A DNA stretch of 64,000 nucleotides from an uncultured Lachnospiraceae bacterium (lineage in GTDB: Bacteria > Bacillota > Clostridia > Lachnospirales > Lachnospiraceae), in assembly GCA_949740535.1 (NCBI GenBank), contig CATJHO010000100.1, positions 31,294 through 95,293 of the forward strand. Direction: 5' to 3'. The notes under the pieces are model-generated. The model saw nothing but the letters and a program-made list of their open reading frames with translations, was not told the DNA's origin and made no database searches. A program made the translations under genes and the position numbers. How positions within the stretch are numbered: position 1 is the stretch's first letter; the number at the start of each line of letters is the position of its first letter. This document shows, in pieces, positions 1-10,071 of this stretch.

Positions 1-1593
1 GATAAGGATTACAACGATCAGAGGCACGACTACCCACCAGATTTTAAAACCGCCCTGCTGATCCATCATGTCCTCACCGTACATGCCGTCCATTTCCATA
101 TCATCCGGAAAATACATTTCATTGACAAAGAGGGTCATTTCTTTTTCAATCGTCGTCGCTTCTCCGGCCTCATCCTCGAAGGTTATCTGAATCTTTACAA
201 TCCCGTCGTCCATGGTGGCCGCAGCGCCTGACAGATAGGCATCCACGTTGGCTGTGGCGCCCGGATCAATATTTCCCAGATATGTATCGCCTCCGGTGAC
301 AGAGTCAGATATAAATTTCACGCTGGTATTGAAGAGCTTTGTCTTGCCGATATTATAAACACTGAACATAACATTGGCTTCATTTCCCACTTCAATGCTA
401 TCTGGCATCACTTCAATGCTGCTGATATCCACACGGGCCTCCTGACGGACCGGAATGGACACGCTGGCTGTATTCTCATAGGCATTGACATTCTCATCCT
501 CGTAGTTCATCTTCACATTTACTACGTAGGGCTTCTGCGACAAATCCGACCGTGCTTCCATCTCCATGGAAATATCCTTAGAGCCTCCTGCGGGAATCCG
601 ATCCACGAAAATCGTACTGGATCCGGCTGTCGGCAGAAATGCTGCCGCCACATAGGTGGTGTCCGTACTCTCACTGGCTGCCTGAATATCAAACAGCATA
701 TTCTGAACCGCTGTTGCCTTGGAAGTGTTCTGCATATGCAGGGTCAGCGTAAAGGTCTCTCCAGCCTGCACCACTTCCGGAGAAGTGGTAAATCCGGTGA
801 CAATCACACGGGGAGTGGAAGCCGTTCCATCCGAAGACACGCCGGTGGTTCCCTTTACATTCACATAAGTGGTCAGGGTTACGGTCGTCAGTGATTTATC
901 ATCATTCTCATAAGTAACATCAAAGGAAATTGGCATGTACCCGCCGGGGGCATCCTTTCGGGTCCGCAGAACCCAGGTCAGCTCTCTGCGGCGCTCCATA
1001 TCGTCTCCGCCCTCGTCGGTGCCGGGAAGACGGTCAATGGTTTGTGTATAGTTGGACGTCTCGATCTCAAAGGGCCACTTGGCCGGATCCTCGCTGATCT
1101 GAGGCGTTACAACGGCATTCTTTACACGCCTGCGGCCCATGTTCACCACCGGAAGCACCACGCTTACCTGCTGGCCGCCATTGGCCACGGGAGTTACCCA
1201 GTTGCCGCCTACCATAATGTTGCTGTTGCTGGTGGTGGGTTCAGGGTCGGGTTCTGAGTCGGAAGGGATGTAGGAATCAATGTTGGCTTTGCCCGCAGCT
1301 AACTGGTTGCTGACGCCTTCTAAGGTTCTGCAGGCTTCAATTTTTGTTTTTGCTGCATTCCTTGCATTTTGAGCTGCTGCCCGCTTGTCTTCCGGTATGG
1401 AAGGTGCTTTAAAATCATAGTAATCATCCAATTCTTTTTTAGCATTCTCCTTAACTGCATCTAAATCAGCATTGGAATCTGTCGCCGCCACTTCTCTCAT
1501 CGTCGGCTGCGGTACTACCATTGCCGCCGGCACCGCCAGTATCCCGCACACCGCAAGTATCAGCGCTCTCTTTATCAGTCCCATTCTTTTCAT
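1..1593 (-). CDS. Secreted/membrane-anchored CARDB/NEW3-like repeat protein, 3' end runs off the window (partial)
   Basis: Manual minus-strand translation from ATG at 1593: MKRMGLIKRALILAVCGILAVPAAMV (signal peptide), coiled Ala/Lys segment, PDPEPTTS linker, Ig/CARDB-like repeats, TM segment IWWVVVPLIVVILI near position 1. ATG overlaps the stop of the ABC ATPase gene. Confidence 0.75.
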   Translation of the reverse strand, partial: MKRMGLIKRALILAVCGILAVPAAMVVPQPTMREVAATDSNADLDAVKENAKKELDDYYDFKAPSIPEDKRAAAQNARNAAKTKIEACRTLEGVSNQLAAGKANIDSYIPSDSEPDPEPTTSNSNIMVGGNWVTPVANGGQQVSVVLPVVNMGRRRVKNAVVTPQISEDPAKWPFEIETSNYTQTIDRLPGTDEGGDDMERRRELTWVLRTRKDAPGGYMPISFDVTYENDDKSLTTVTLTTYVNVKGTTGVSSDGTASTPRVIVTGFTTSPEVVQAGETFTLTLHMQNTSKATAVQNMLFDIQAASESTDTTYVAAAFLPTAGSSTIFVDRIPAGGSKDISMEMEARSDLSQKPYVVNVKMNYEDENVNAYENTASVSIPVRQEARVDISSIEVMPDSIEVGNEANVMFSVYNIGKTKLFNTSVKFISDSVTGGDTYLGNIDPGATANVDAYLSGAAATMDDGIVKIQITFEDEAGEATTIEKEMTLFVNEMYFPDDMEMDGMYGEDMMDQQGGFKIWWVVVPLIVVILI

Positions 1594-2315
1594 GACTCTT
1601 TTACCTCCCCGTTTTTCCGGTTGTCCTCTATTTTCACAATTTTTCCGTCTATAATATGAAAGATCCGGTCTGCGAAGCTGGCCAGATGATTATCATGCGT
1701 TACCATAACCAGGGTCTGATTCTGCTCCCGCACAATTTTGCGCATCAGCTCCATCACCTCAGCGGAAGTGTTGGAATCCAGATTGCCTGTAGGCTCATCT
1801 GCAAAAATAATCTCCGGGTCTACCACCAGCGCGCGGGCCACGCCTACACGCTGCTGCTGGCCGCCGGACATCTCATTGGGCCTGTGGGTCTTATGCTTGG
1901 GAAGTCCCACCAAATCCAGCATTTTATCTGCTTTTTCCATCCGCAGCTTCTTGGACACTCCCCGGAACGTAAGCGGCAGAGCCACATTTTCCTTGGCATT
2001 CATCGTCCCCAGAAGATTAAAGGACTGAAAGATAAATCCTACATGCTCCCTGCGAAACCGCACCAGCTGGTTTTCGTTCATCCGCTCCAGATGCTCGCCG
2101 CCTATAATTACCTCGCCCTTGGTAGGCTTCTCCAGTCCTGCCAGCATGTTCAGCATGGTAGATTTGCCGGAGCCGGAAGTCCCCACTATAGAGCAGAACT
2201 CTCCTTTGTAAATGTTCAGATTCACACCGTTTAAGGCTCTCACCTTGTTCTGCCCCACCCGGTAGATTTTATACAGATTCTTCACCTGAATCACAGGCTG
2301 TTTTTCCTGTGCCAT
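1590..2315 (-). CDS. ABC transporter ATP-binding protein (MacB/LolD-type)
   Basis: ORF 1590..2351; Walker A GTSGSGKST, signature MSGGQQQRVGVARAL, Walker B IIFADEPTGNLD. Likely start MAQEKQ at 2315. Confidence 0.93.
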   Translation of the reverse strand: MAQEKQPVIQVKNLYKIYRVGQNKVRALNGVNLNIYKGEFCSIVGTSGSGKSTMLNMLAGLEKPTKGEVIIGGEHLERMNENQLVRFRREHVGFIFQSFNLLGTMNAKENVALPLTFRGVSKKLRMEKADKMLDLVGLPKHKTHRPNEMSGGQQQRVGVARALVVDPEIIFADEPTGNLDSNTSAEVMELMRKIVREQNQTLVMVTHDNHLASFADRIFHIIDGKIVKIEDNRKNGEVKES

Positions 2316-2743
2316 ATCATTCCCCTTTTGATTCCAAGTATTACAGCCCATAAAACAGGCAAATATACCATATCCAGCATAACATGATATTAGTATAACA
2401 CAAGCATTTTTAAAATACTATTTAAGAATTCCTTAAAAATTTTACCACCTGTCTGACCCTCAGGGAACAGGGAAACACACTTGTCCTCTGAGAGGAATCA
2501 TCCCAAATAAAAAAATATTCTATAATATAATTTAAAATATCATACCAAAGCATCATTTATGCATCAGAGATAATACCTTCAGTTGACAAGGGCATACACG
2601 GTCAGGCGGAAGGTACTGGTCATTTATGTTTATATCAAAACAAATGGATCCGGCAGATATTCAGCTCCACCGAATCCACATATATTTCCTTTCCATATCC
2701 GTGTACAAAAAACCACACGCCGAGTACTATTGAAAATTAACAA

Positions 2744-3985
2744 TCACATATCCAACGGATATTTCTCGGTCAGGCTCTTAACCAGCGCCTTTGCTTTCTC
2801 AGTAGCTGCTTCTCCCTCTTTAATCATCACAGCCACAGCCTCCGCCACCGTCTCCATGTCTGCTTCCTTAAGTCCCCGTGCTGTCACTGCCGGTGTGCCG
2901 ATCCGCACGCCGCTGGTGACAAAGGCTGACTTGGGATCGTTGGGAATGGTATTCTTGTTGGCCGTAATATTGGCTGCATCCAGAAGGTGCTCCACTTCCT
3001 TTCCGGTCAGATCAAAGGGCGTCAGATCTACCAGCATCAGATGATTGTCCGTTCCGCCGGACACAATCTTGATCCCCCGATCCATCAGTCCCTTGCAGAG
3101 CGCCTGGGCATTCTTCACGATCTGATTCTGATACTCCTTGTACTCCGGAGTCAATGCCTCCGCAAAGCAGACAGCCTTGGCCGCAATCACATGCATCAGC
3201 GGGCCGCCCTGGATTCCCGGAAATACCGCCTTGTTAAAGTTGAACTTCTTGGCTGTCTCGGCATCGGACATAATCATACCGCCTCTGGGACCCCGAAGAG
3301 TCTTATGAGTGGTGGTGGTGGTCACATGGGCATAAGGAATGGGGCTGGGATGAAGGCCTGCAGCAACAAGACCTGCAATATGGGCAATATCCACCATCAG
3401 GTAAGCTCCCGCTTCATCGGCAATCTCCCGGAACCGCTTGAAATCAATGGTTCTGGCGTAAGCGCTGGCTCCCGCAATGATCAGTTTCGGCCTGCACTCC
3501 AGCGCCAGACGGCGGATCTCCTCGTAATCCAGCACACCGTCGTCATTCACCCCATAGGGTACTACATGAAAATATTTTCCGGAAAAATTAGCAGGACTTC
3601 CATGTGTCAGATGCCCGCCGTGGGCCAGGTTCTGTCCCATAATGGTATCCCCCGGCTCCAGCATAGCGAACTCCACCGCCATATTGGCCTGCGCGCCGGA
3701 ATGGGGCTGAACATTCACATACTCACAGCCAAAGATTTTCTTGGCCCGTTCAATGGCCAGATCTTCCACCATATCCACACATTCGCAGCCGCCATAATAA
3801 CGTTTTCCGGAATAGCCTTCCGCGTATTTATTCGTCAAAGGGCTTCCCATAGCTGCCATTACTGCCTTGGATACCCAGTTTTCCGATGCAATCAATTCAA
3901 TGTGGCTGTTCTGGCGCTCCATCTCTGCCTGAATCGCAGCCGCTGTCTGGCTGTCCACTGCCTTCACTTCTTCAAATGAATACAT
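2744..3985 (-). CDS. glyA: Serine hydroxymethyltransferase
   Basis: 413 aa; SHMT PLP motif [17 protein letters not shown]-terminal [11 protein letters not shown]. Confidence 0.97.
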   Translation of the reverse strand: MYSFEEVKAVDSQTAAAIQAEMERQNSHIELIASENWVSKAVMAAMGSPLTNKYAEGYSGKRYYGGCECVDMVEDLAIERAKKIFGCEYVNVQPHSGAQANMAVEFAMLEPGDTIMGQNLAHGGHLTHGSPANFSGKYFHVVPYGVNDDGVLDYEEIRRLALECRPKLIIAGASAYARTIDFKRFREIADEAGAYLMVDIAHIAGLVAAGLHPSPIPYAHVTTTTTHKTLRGPRGGMIMSDAETAKKFNFNKAVFPGIQGGPLMHVIAAKAVCFAEALTPEYKEYQNQIVKNAQALCKGLMDRGIKIVSGGTDNHLMLVDLTPFDLTGKEVEHLLDAANITANKNTIPNDPKSAFVTSGVRIGTPAVTARGLKEADMETVAEAVAVMIKEGEAATEKAKALVKSLTEKYPLDM

Positions 3986-4217
3986 GTATCTTCCTCCTCA
4001 TTCTTTCCTGTATTGTTTTCTTACTCTCTCTATTTGTCTTTCCGTGACATACATTTGTCTTTCAAACACATGCTCCATTATATGCGAGCTTATGAGAAAA
4101 AGCAAGTATTTTTTTCACCATTCTCTGATCCTCTGTGCTATACTGTAAGCAGCTGTTTTCCAAATGCACACTGCAGACAGGAAATCCATAATTCTACAAA
4201 ACCGCCAGGAGGCATTT

Positions 4218-4493
4218 ATGAAAATTTCTACTACCCTTTTTTATTACCTGATCTTCACCAATCTTCTGGGTTTTCTCCTTATGGGCCGGGATAAGCAGCG
4301 GGCAAAAGCCCGCAAATGGCGGATTCCCGAAAGAACACTGTTTTTCACTGCCCTTGCGGGCGGAAGCATCGGCTCGATTCTGGGAATGCAGATCTTCCGT
4401 CATAAAACAAGGCATACGTCCTTTGTTGTCGGTATGCCTTGTATTTTGACTGTCCAGATTCTTCTTGGAATTTATCTTTATTATATTTATTAG
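4218..4493 (+). CDS. DUF1294 family small membrane protein
   Basis: RBS-like CAGGAGG before ATG 4218; MKISTTLFYYLIFTNLLGFLLMGRDKQRAKARKWRIPERTLFFTALAGGSIGSILGMQIFRHKTRH is typical of DUF1294. Confidence 0.9.
   Translation: MKISTTLFYYLIFTNLLGFLLMGRDKQRAKARKWRIPERTLFFTALAGGSIGSILGMQIFRHKTRHTSFVVGMPCILTVQILLGIYLYYIY
4401..4443 (-). terminator. Candidate intrinsic terminator for aspS, inside the 3' end of the convergent DUF1294 gene
   Basis: Perfect 11-bp inverted repeat ACAAGGCATAC (4407-4417) / GTATGCCTTGT (4432-4442), followed by a short T run on the minus strand. Confidence 0.55.
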
Positions 4494-6259
4494 TCTTTCT
4501 CTGTACTGCTCACTGCCACTTGAATGTGTACGTCCTTCAGCTGCTGGGGATCTACTTCTGCCGGGGCGCCCATCATCACATCCTGGGCTGTCTTGTTCAT
4601 GGGGAAGGGAATGATCTCCCGGATGCTCTCTTCTCCGGCTATCAGCATCACCATCCGGTCCACGCCGGGCGCAATGCCTGCGTGGGGCGGAGCTCCGTAG
4701 CAGAATGCGTTGTACATGGCCGGAAACTTAGCCTTCACATCCTCTTCGCCCAGTCCTGCCAGTTCAAAAGCCTTCACCATAATCTCCGGGTCATGGTTCC
4801 GGACTGCACCGGAAGAAAGCTCTACACCATTGCACACCAGATCATACTGGTATGCATAGATATCCAGCGGATCTTTCTCCAGCAGATCCTTCATGCCGCC
4901 CTGGGGCATGGAGAAGGGATTGTGACAGAATTCCAGCTTTCCTGACTCCTCGCCAATCTCGTACATGGGGAAATCCACAATCCAGCAGAACTCATAACAC
5001 GCTTTGTTCATATGCCCCTCAACTGTATTTCCCAGAATCTTGCGGAATACACCAGCAGTCTTCTGGGCCGTTTCCTTCTTCCCCGCTGCCAGTCCCACGA
5101 AATCCCCCGGCTGAAGAGAAAGGGCATCCACTACCGCTTCCTTCCGGTCTGCCAGGAACTTGGAAATACCGCCTGTCAGCCCGCCTGTCTCATCCAGACG
5201 GAACCAATATGCCTTATTTCCCGTCTGAACTTCCACGTCGGCGCACATCTTATCGATCACTTTCCGGGTGCCTCCAAAACCGCTGAACACCACTGCCTGC
5301 ACATTCTGCCCCTCAAAAGGCCCGAAACCGCAGCCCGTCATACAGTCTGTGGCGTCTGTCAGGGTCAGATCAATCCGCAGATCCGGCTTGTCGGATCCAT
5401 AAGTCTCCATAGCATCATGGAAGGAGATCCGCTTAAAGGGAGCCTTGGAAGCTGTATCATAGGTGCCGTATTTTGCAAAAACCGGCGGAAGTACATCCTC
5501 CAAAATGGCAAAGACATCCTCCTGAGTGGCAAATGCCATCTCCATATCCAGCTGGTAAAATTCTCCCGGAGAACGGTCCGCCCTTGCATCCTCATCACGG
5601 AAGCAGGGAGCAATCTGAAAATACCGATCAAAGCCGGACGTCATCAGAAGCTGCTTAAACTGCTGGGGCGCCTGGGGCAGTGCATAAAATTTCCCAGGAT
5701 GATTTCTGGACGGCACCAGATAGTCTCTCGCCCCTTCCGGAGACGAACAGGTAAGAATAGGCGTGGTAATCTCCAGAAAGCCATGCTCCGTCATACTCTT
5801 TCTTAACTCCGCAACCACATTACAGCGGAGAATAATCCGATCCTTTACTGCCGGATTGCGCAGATCCAGGTAACGGTAGCGCAGACGGGTATTCTCATCT
5901 GCTTCCTTGGAATGGTTGATCTCAAAGGGCAGTTCGTTATAACGGCATTTTCCCAGAACTTCAATCGTCTGGGGAACTACCTCAATCTCCCCTGTGGGCA
6001 GAGAAGGATTCTTGCTGGAACGCTCCCGTACCACACCTGTAATGGACAGGGTGGACTCGTTGTTGACCCCGGAGAGCTTCTCCATCATCTCTTCCGTCTC
6101 TATGACAAACTGGGTGGTTCCATAGAAATCCCGCAGGATCAGAAAACCCAGATTTTTGCTGACCTTCCGCAGGTTTTCATACCAGCCGGTCAGTGTAACC
6201 GTTTCTCCTGCATGCTCTATGCGCAGAGCATTGCAGGTATGTGTTCTTGATTGAAACAT
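4490..6259 (-). CDS. aspS: Aspartyl-tRNA synthetase
   Basis: 589 aa class II aaRS; YLVPSRNHPGKFYALPQAPQQFKQLLM, FRDEDARADRSPGEFYQLDMEM, GIDR-like APGVDRMVMLIAG. Confidence 0.97.
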   Translation of the reverse strand: MFQSRTHTCNALRIEHAGETVTLTGWYENLRKVSKNLGFLILRDFYGTTQFVIETEEMMEKLSGVNNESTLSITGVVRERSSKNPSLPTGEIEVVPQTIEVLGKCRYNELPFEINHSKEADENTRLRYRYLDLRNPAVKDRIILRCNVVAELRKSMTEHGFLEITTPILTCSSPEGARDYLVPSRNHPGKFYALPQAPQQFKQLLMTSGFDRYFQIAPCFRDEDARADRSPGEFYQLDMEMAFATQEDVFAILEDVLPPVFAKYGTYDTASKAPFKRISFHDAMETYGSDKPDLRIDLTLTDATDCMTGCGFGPFEGQNVQAVVFSGFGGTRKVIDKMCADVEVQTGNKAYWFRLDETGGLTGGISKFLADRKEAVVDALSLQPGDFVGLAAGKKETAQKTAGVFRKILGNTVEGHMNKACYEFCWIVDFPMYEIGEESGKLEFCHNPFSMPQGGMKDLLEKDPLDIYAYQYDLVCNGVELSSGAVRNHDPEIMVKAFELAGLGEEDVKAKFPAMYNAFCYGAPPHAGIAPGVDRMVMLIAGEESIREIIPFPMNKTAQDVMMGAPAEVDPQQLKDVHIQVAVSSTEKD

Positions 6260-6280
6260 TATTTTGTCCTCCTATTTATA

Positions 6281-6410
6281 GTTCCGCAGTACCCTGCGCC
6301 CGCCCCTTTACTAGAAGCATTTCCGGCCGTTAAATTCCGTCCGTAAATCCTTCTGGGGCTGTCTTCGGGAACTGCTGTTTAGACAGTTCCGTTCCACAGT
6401 ACCCTGCGCC
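6281..6410 (-). repeat. Intergenic structured repeat, copy A (110-bp period), between hisS and aspS and overlapping the 3' end of hisS
   Basis: Direct repeats GTTCC(G/A)CAGTACCCTGCGCC at 6281-6300 and 6391-6410 (19/20 identical); core AGAAGCATTTCCGGCCGTTAAATTCCGTCCGTAAATCCTTCT. Confidence 0.85.
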
Positions 6411-7648
6411 AAAAGCCCCGCAAGCTCTGCAAGCTTCACTTCTGTCTGCTCTCCGGCCGCCATATCCTTCACATTTACTGTGCCTTTTTCCAGTTCATTT
6501 CCGCCGATGATAACCACCTTTTTGGCACCGATTTTGTTGGCGTATTTCATCTGAGCCTTTACGCTTCGGTCCATGTAATCGGTCTCCACGATCAGTCCTG
6601 TCTCACGGATCTCATTTACCAGCTTATAAGCCCTGGCTCTGGCCTCAGTTCCCAGAATTCCCACATAGAGATCCGGTGTCTCCATGGCCGGAAGCTCCAC
6701 GCCCTCTTTTTCCAGGAAATACAGAATCCGCTCAATTCCCATTCCAAATCCCACCGAAGGGATGTCCTGCTTTTCGTCGATCTCATGAATCAGACCATCA
6801 TAGCGCCCGCCGCCGCAGAGGGTAAATCCATCCTGATTGACGAACTCAAACACGGTCTTAGTGTAGTAATCCAGTCCCCGGACAATCCCGGTATCTACCT
6901 CAAAGGGAATCTCCATCTCGGTCAGCAGACTCTGAAGCTCCTCAAAATGCGTCCGGCATTCCTCGTCCAGATACTCAATGGTCCGGGGAGCGTCTTTTAC
7001 AATCTCCTTACATTCCGGCACCTTGCAGTCAATCACCCGCAGAGGATTTTTCTGCATCCGCTCCCGGCAGGTGGGGCACAGCTTGTCCTCATGCTGACGC
7101 AGATAAGCCAGCAGCGCGTCGTTGTAGGTCTTCTTACAGGCCGCGCAGCCGATACTGTTAATGTGAAGCTTTGCGTCTCTAAGACCCAGCTTTTTGATGA
7201 GGGCTGTCACCAGGGAGATCAGCTCCACCTCCGCCAGAGGGCTTTTGGTCCCTACGAATTCCACGCCGAACTGATGGTGCTGCCGCAGACGGCCGCTCTG
7301 GGGCTTCTCATAGCGGAAAGCCTGCGTGACATAATACAGCTTGGCCGGGGCGGGACTGGCATACATGTTATGCTCCAGATAGGCCCGCATCACTCCCGCT
7401 GTTCCCTCCGGCTTCAGAGTGATACTGCGGTCTCCCTTATCCGTAAAGGTGTACATCTCCTTTTGCACTACATCCGTTGTTTCTCCTACTCCCCGCTGAA
7501 ACAGCACGGTGTGCTCAAACATGGGCGTGATAATTTCCGTCATATGATACGTCCGGGCCAGCTCTCTGGCAGCCTTCTCCACATAAGCGCGTTTATGCAT
7601 CCGCTCGCCATACCAGTCTTCTACGCCTCTTGGGGCTTGTGTAATCAT
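6311..7648 (-). CDS. hisS: Histidyl-tRNA synthetase with a repeat-derived C-terminal tail
   Basis: 445 aa; RGVEDWYG, motif [40 protein letters not shown]. Last ~32 aa ([32 protein letters not shown]) are encoded by repeat copy A. Confidence 0.95.
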   Translation of the reverse strand: MITQAPRGVEDWYGERMHKRAYVEKAARELARTYHMTEIITPMFEHTVLFQRGVGETTDVVQKEMYTFTDKGDRSITLKPEGTAGVMRAYLEHNMYASPAPAKLYYVTQAFRYEKPQSGRLRQHHQFGVEFVGTKSPLAEVELISLVTALIKKLGLRDAKLHINSIGCAACKKTYNDALLAYLRQHEDKLCPTCRERMQKNPLRVIDCKVPECKEIVKDAPRTIEYLDEECRTHFEELQSLLTEMEIPFEVDTGIVRGLDYYTKTVFEFVNQDGFTLCGGGRYDGLIHEIDEKQDIPSVGFGMGIERILYFLEKEGVELPAMETPDLYVGILGTEARARAYKLVNEIRETGLIVETDYMDRSVKAQMKYANKIGAKKVVIIGGNELEKGTVNVKDMAAGEQTEVKLAELAGLLAQGTVERNCLNSSSRRQPQKDLRTEFNGRKCF

Positions 7649-7666
7649 AATCTACCTCCTATTATA

Positions 7667-7910
7667 GTTCCGCAGCCCCCTACGCCTTCCCCTAATGGAG
7701 AAGCATTTCCGGCCGTTAAATTCCGTCCAGAAATCCTTCTGGGGCTGTCTCCTGGGGCTGCTGTTTAAAACAATTCCTGTTCCGCAGCCCCTTACGCCTT
7801 CCCCTGATGGAGAAGCATTTCCGGCCGTTAAATTCCGTCCGGAAATCCTTCTGGGGCTGTCTCCTGGGGCTGCTGTTTAAAACAATTCCTGTTCCGCAGC
7901 CCTTTCCGCC
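7667..7910 (-). repeat. Intergenic structured repeat, copies B and C in tandem (112-bp units)
   Basis: Units start at 7667 and 7779 with GTTCCGCAGCCCC, third partial start at 7891; the two units are nearly identical over 112 bp and contain ATTTCCGGCCGTTAAATTCCGTCC(A/G)GAAAT. Confidence 0.92.
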
Positions 7911-7918
7911 GCCTATTT

Positions 7919-8542
7919 TTATTCCTGCTCCCGGATCCCCACGCGGAAGCTTCTGGGCATCCATTTCTCCTTAAGCTCCTCATCGTGGATCACCATCTGA
8001 AAGGCCAGGAATACCTTCATATCAAAGTTTTTCACTTCCTCAATCATCAGCTCGATGGCCGTCTGCTGATCGAAAGCTTTTCGATAGGGACGATCGGAAG
8101 TGAGCGCCGAGTAAGTATCACAAACCCGCAGAATTTTGGCTCCCAGGGGTATCTGCTCCCCAGTCAGATTTTCCGGGTAACCGGAGCCGTCGCAGTTCTC
8201 ATGATGGTAGAGAATGCTCTCCAATATCGCATCGGAAAAATCATAACGGATCAGAATTTCATACCCAAGCCTGGGGTGCATCCGCACGTATTTCATTTCC
8301 TCAATATTCAAAGTATCTGCATCCCGGCCGTATAGATAGCCGGATACCCGCAGCTTCCCAATATCGTGCAGCAGGCCCGCCACTGCCAATTCATGGCACT
8401 GATCCTCATAAAGACCCAGCTGCTTGGCTACACAGTAGGCCAGATTGCTGACACAGATGCCATGCCGCAGCTCCTCGGTTGTATCTTCCTCAAACATGGC
8501 CCAGTCATCTACGATTTCTCTTCTTAATGCCGCTTCCTTCAT
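7919..8542 (-). CDS. HD-GYP domain protein (putative phosphodiesterase)
   Basis: 207 aa; LLHDIGK, MHPRLGYEIL, YHHENCDGSGYP, CDTYSALTSDRPYR. Confidence 0.92.
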   Translation of the reverse strand: MKEAALRREIVDDWAMFEEDTTEELRHGICVSNLAYCVAKQLGLYEDQCHELAVAGLLHDIGKLRVSGYLYGRDADTLNIEEMKYVRMHPRLGYEILIRYDFSDAILESILYHHENCDGSGYPENLTGEQIPLGAKILRVCDTYSALTSDRPYRKAFDQQTAIELMIEEVKNFDMKVFLAFQMVIHDEELKEKWMPRSFRVGIREQE

Positions 8543-8605
8543 CGCTTCACCCTAATTTCCCAAACCATTTTTTTCAGACTGTACAGTATATGCCTCTGCA
8601 CAGAT

Positions 8606-10057
8606 CTATTGAAGTGTTTCCAGAAAATTTCTCTTACGCTCTATCATCTCTTCAATCCGGCTGATATACTGTGCCACATCCTTTACATTCTCCACCCGCT
8701 CGATGTGATCCGGGCATAAAACAAATTTGGATGCCGCCCCTGCTCCTGCAGCCAGAATCGTCTGTTTCTCCTCCATAATCAGTATATTGTAAATTCCCGC
8801 TTTGTCAACCTTTGCATAACCTACATTCTCGAAATTTCCGGCCATATTCTTCTGGCGGTACAGATAATACGGATAAAGCCCCTGTTCCACACAGCTTCGG
8901 TATGCCAGATCCATGATCTCCTGACTGTTGGTAAGCCCCAGTTCCCGGTATTGATCCTGAAAAAGCTTCAGACGCGCCGCCCGCTTCACCGCCAGTGAAT
9001 GGACGGTAATGCTGTCCGGCCCCAGAAGACGCAGCTCCTCCAGGGTGTGCCGGACCTTTGGCTGCTCCTCTCCCGGCAGACCCACAATCAAATCCATATT
9101 GATGTTGTCAAATCCCGCCTCTCTTGCCATATAAAAGGCTTCCCTGGTCTGCTCCACCGTATGCTGCCGCCCGATCAAATCCAGTGTCTCCTGATTCATC
9201 GTCTGGGGATTTACGGAAACCCTGGTCACCCCGTGTGCTTTCAGCACCTGAAATTTTTCCAGTGTCACGCTGTCCGGCCTTCCAGCCTCTACGGTCAGCT
9301 CCTGCAGATTCTGATAGTCAAAGCATTCTTCCAGAACACAAAGCAGCCGGTCCAGCTGCTCAGCGGTCAGGGTTGTAGGCGTCCCGCCTCCTACATAAAT
9401 CGTATTCAGCTTTTTCTTTTCATAAGCCCTGCCAAGAAAACGAAGCTCTGAAAAAAGCGCCCAAAGATACGTATCCACCTGTTTCTCCCAGCGCTTCAGG
9501 GGCGAAGAAGAAAAGGAACAGTACAGACAGATGCTGGGACAGAAAGGAATCCCCACATACAGGCTGTACCCATCCTTATAGTCCAGGTTTTTCAGCACTT
9601 CCCGTTCCTTATTGGCAATGGATATGGCAAGGGCTGTTTTCTCATTGCTGCACAAATATGTGCTGCGCATATAATCCGCAATCTCCACGTTGGATTTTCC
9701 CTGCTCCAGCATGGACATGGGAATTTTCACAGGCCGGATGCCGGTTAAGGTTCCCCAGGGCAGGCTTCTTCCCTCATACTGGGAAATCGTCTTATAAATT
9801 AACTGCTTTAACTGATTTTTTACCAGCTTCCGATCCGGGTTTTCCACACAAACACGGCTCTTCTTCTGAAGAGCCTGATCCCGGTACAGCGCAAATTCGA
9901 TTTCTTCCTCCCCAATCTCTACAGACATCTTCAGGGATGTTTCCTCTGTAAATATCTCCTTCTCGCGGACATTTACTTCCTGCTCCGGGTAAAAAGCTTT
10001 GATCAGCGAATGGATATCGTAGGCAAAGCTTTTCCGGTTTATCTTTACTTCAATCAT
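8606..10057 (-). CDS. hemZ: Coproporphyrinogen dehydrogenase HemZ-like radical SAM protein
   Basis: 483 aa; radical SAM CPSICLYCSFSS, YVGGGTPTTL, HemZ/HemN-like architecture with N-terminal extension. Confidence 0.88.
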   Translation of the reverse strand: MIEVKINRKSFAYDIHSLIKAFYPEQEVNVREKEIFTEETSLKMSVEIGEEEIEFALYRDQALQKKSRVCVENPDRKLVKNQLKQLIYKTISQYEGRSLPWGTLTGIRPVKIPMSMLEQGKSNVEIADYMRSTYLCSNEKTALAISIANKEREVLKNLDYKDGYSLYVGIPFCPSICLYCSFSSSPLKRWEKQVDTYLWALFSELRFLGRAYEKKKLNTIYVGGGTPTTLTAEQLDRLLCVLEECFDYQNLQELTVEAGRPDSVTLEKFQVLKAHGVTRVSVNPQTMNQETLDLIGRQHTVEQTREAFYMAREAGFDNINMDLIVGLPGEEQPKVRHTLEELRLLGPDSITVHSLAVKRAARLKLFQDQYRELGLTNSQEIMDLAYRSCVEQGLYPYYLYRQKNMAGNFENVGYAKVDKAGIYNILIMEEKQTILAAGAGAASKFVLCPDHIERVENVKDVAQYISRIEEMIERKRNFLETLQ

Positions 10058-10071
10058 GGTCTTCTGCTCTC

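Noticed and set aside
4439-4945. 168-aa plus-strand ORF at the end of aspS
   Set aside because: Mostly antisense to aspS, no motifs.
6281-6410. T-box riboswitch upstream of aspS/hisS
   Set aside because: Position upstream of aaRS genes is suggestive, but no specifier loop or T-box sequence (TGGNACCGCG) was found, and the same unit precedes glmS and a small ORF.
7667-7910. CRISPR array
   Set aside because: Only two full units of 112 bp that are identical throughout, with no variable spacers; no cas genes in the window.
7716-7964. 82-aa minus-strand ORF over the tandem repeats (also plus ORF 7695..7880)
   Set aside because: Consists of repeat-unit translation only; no independent coding evidence.
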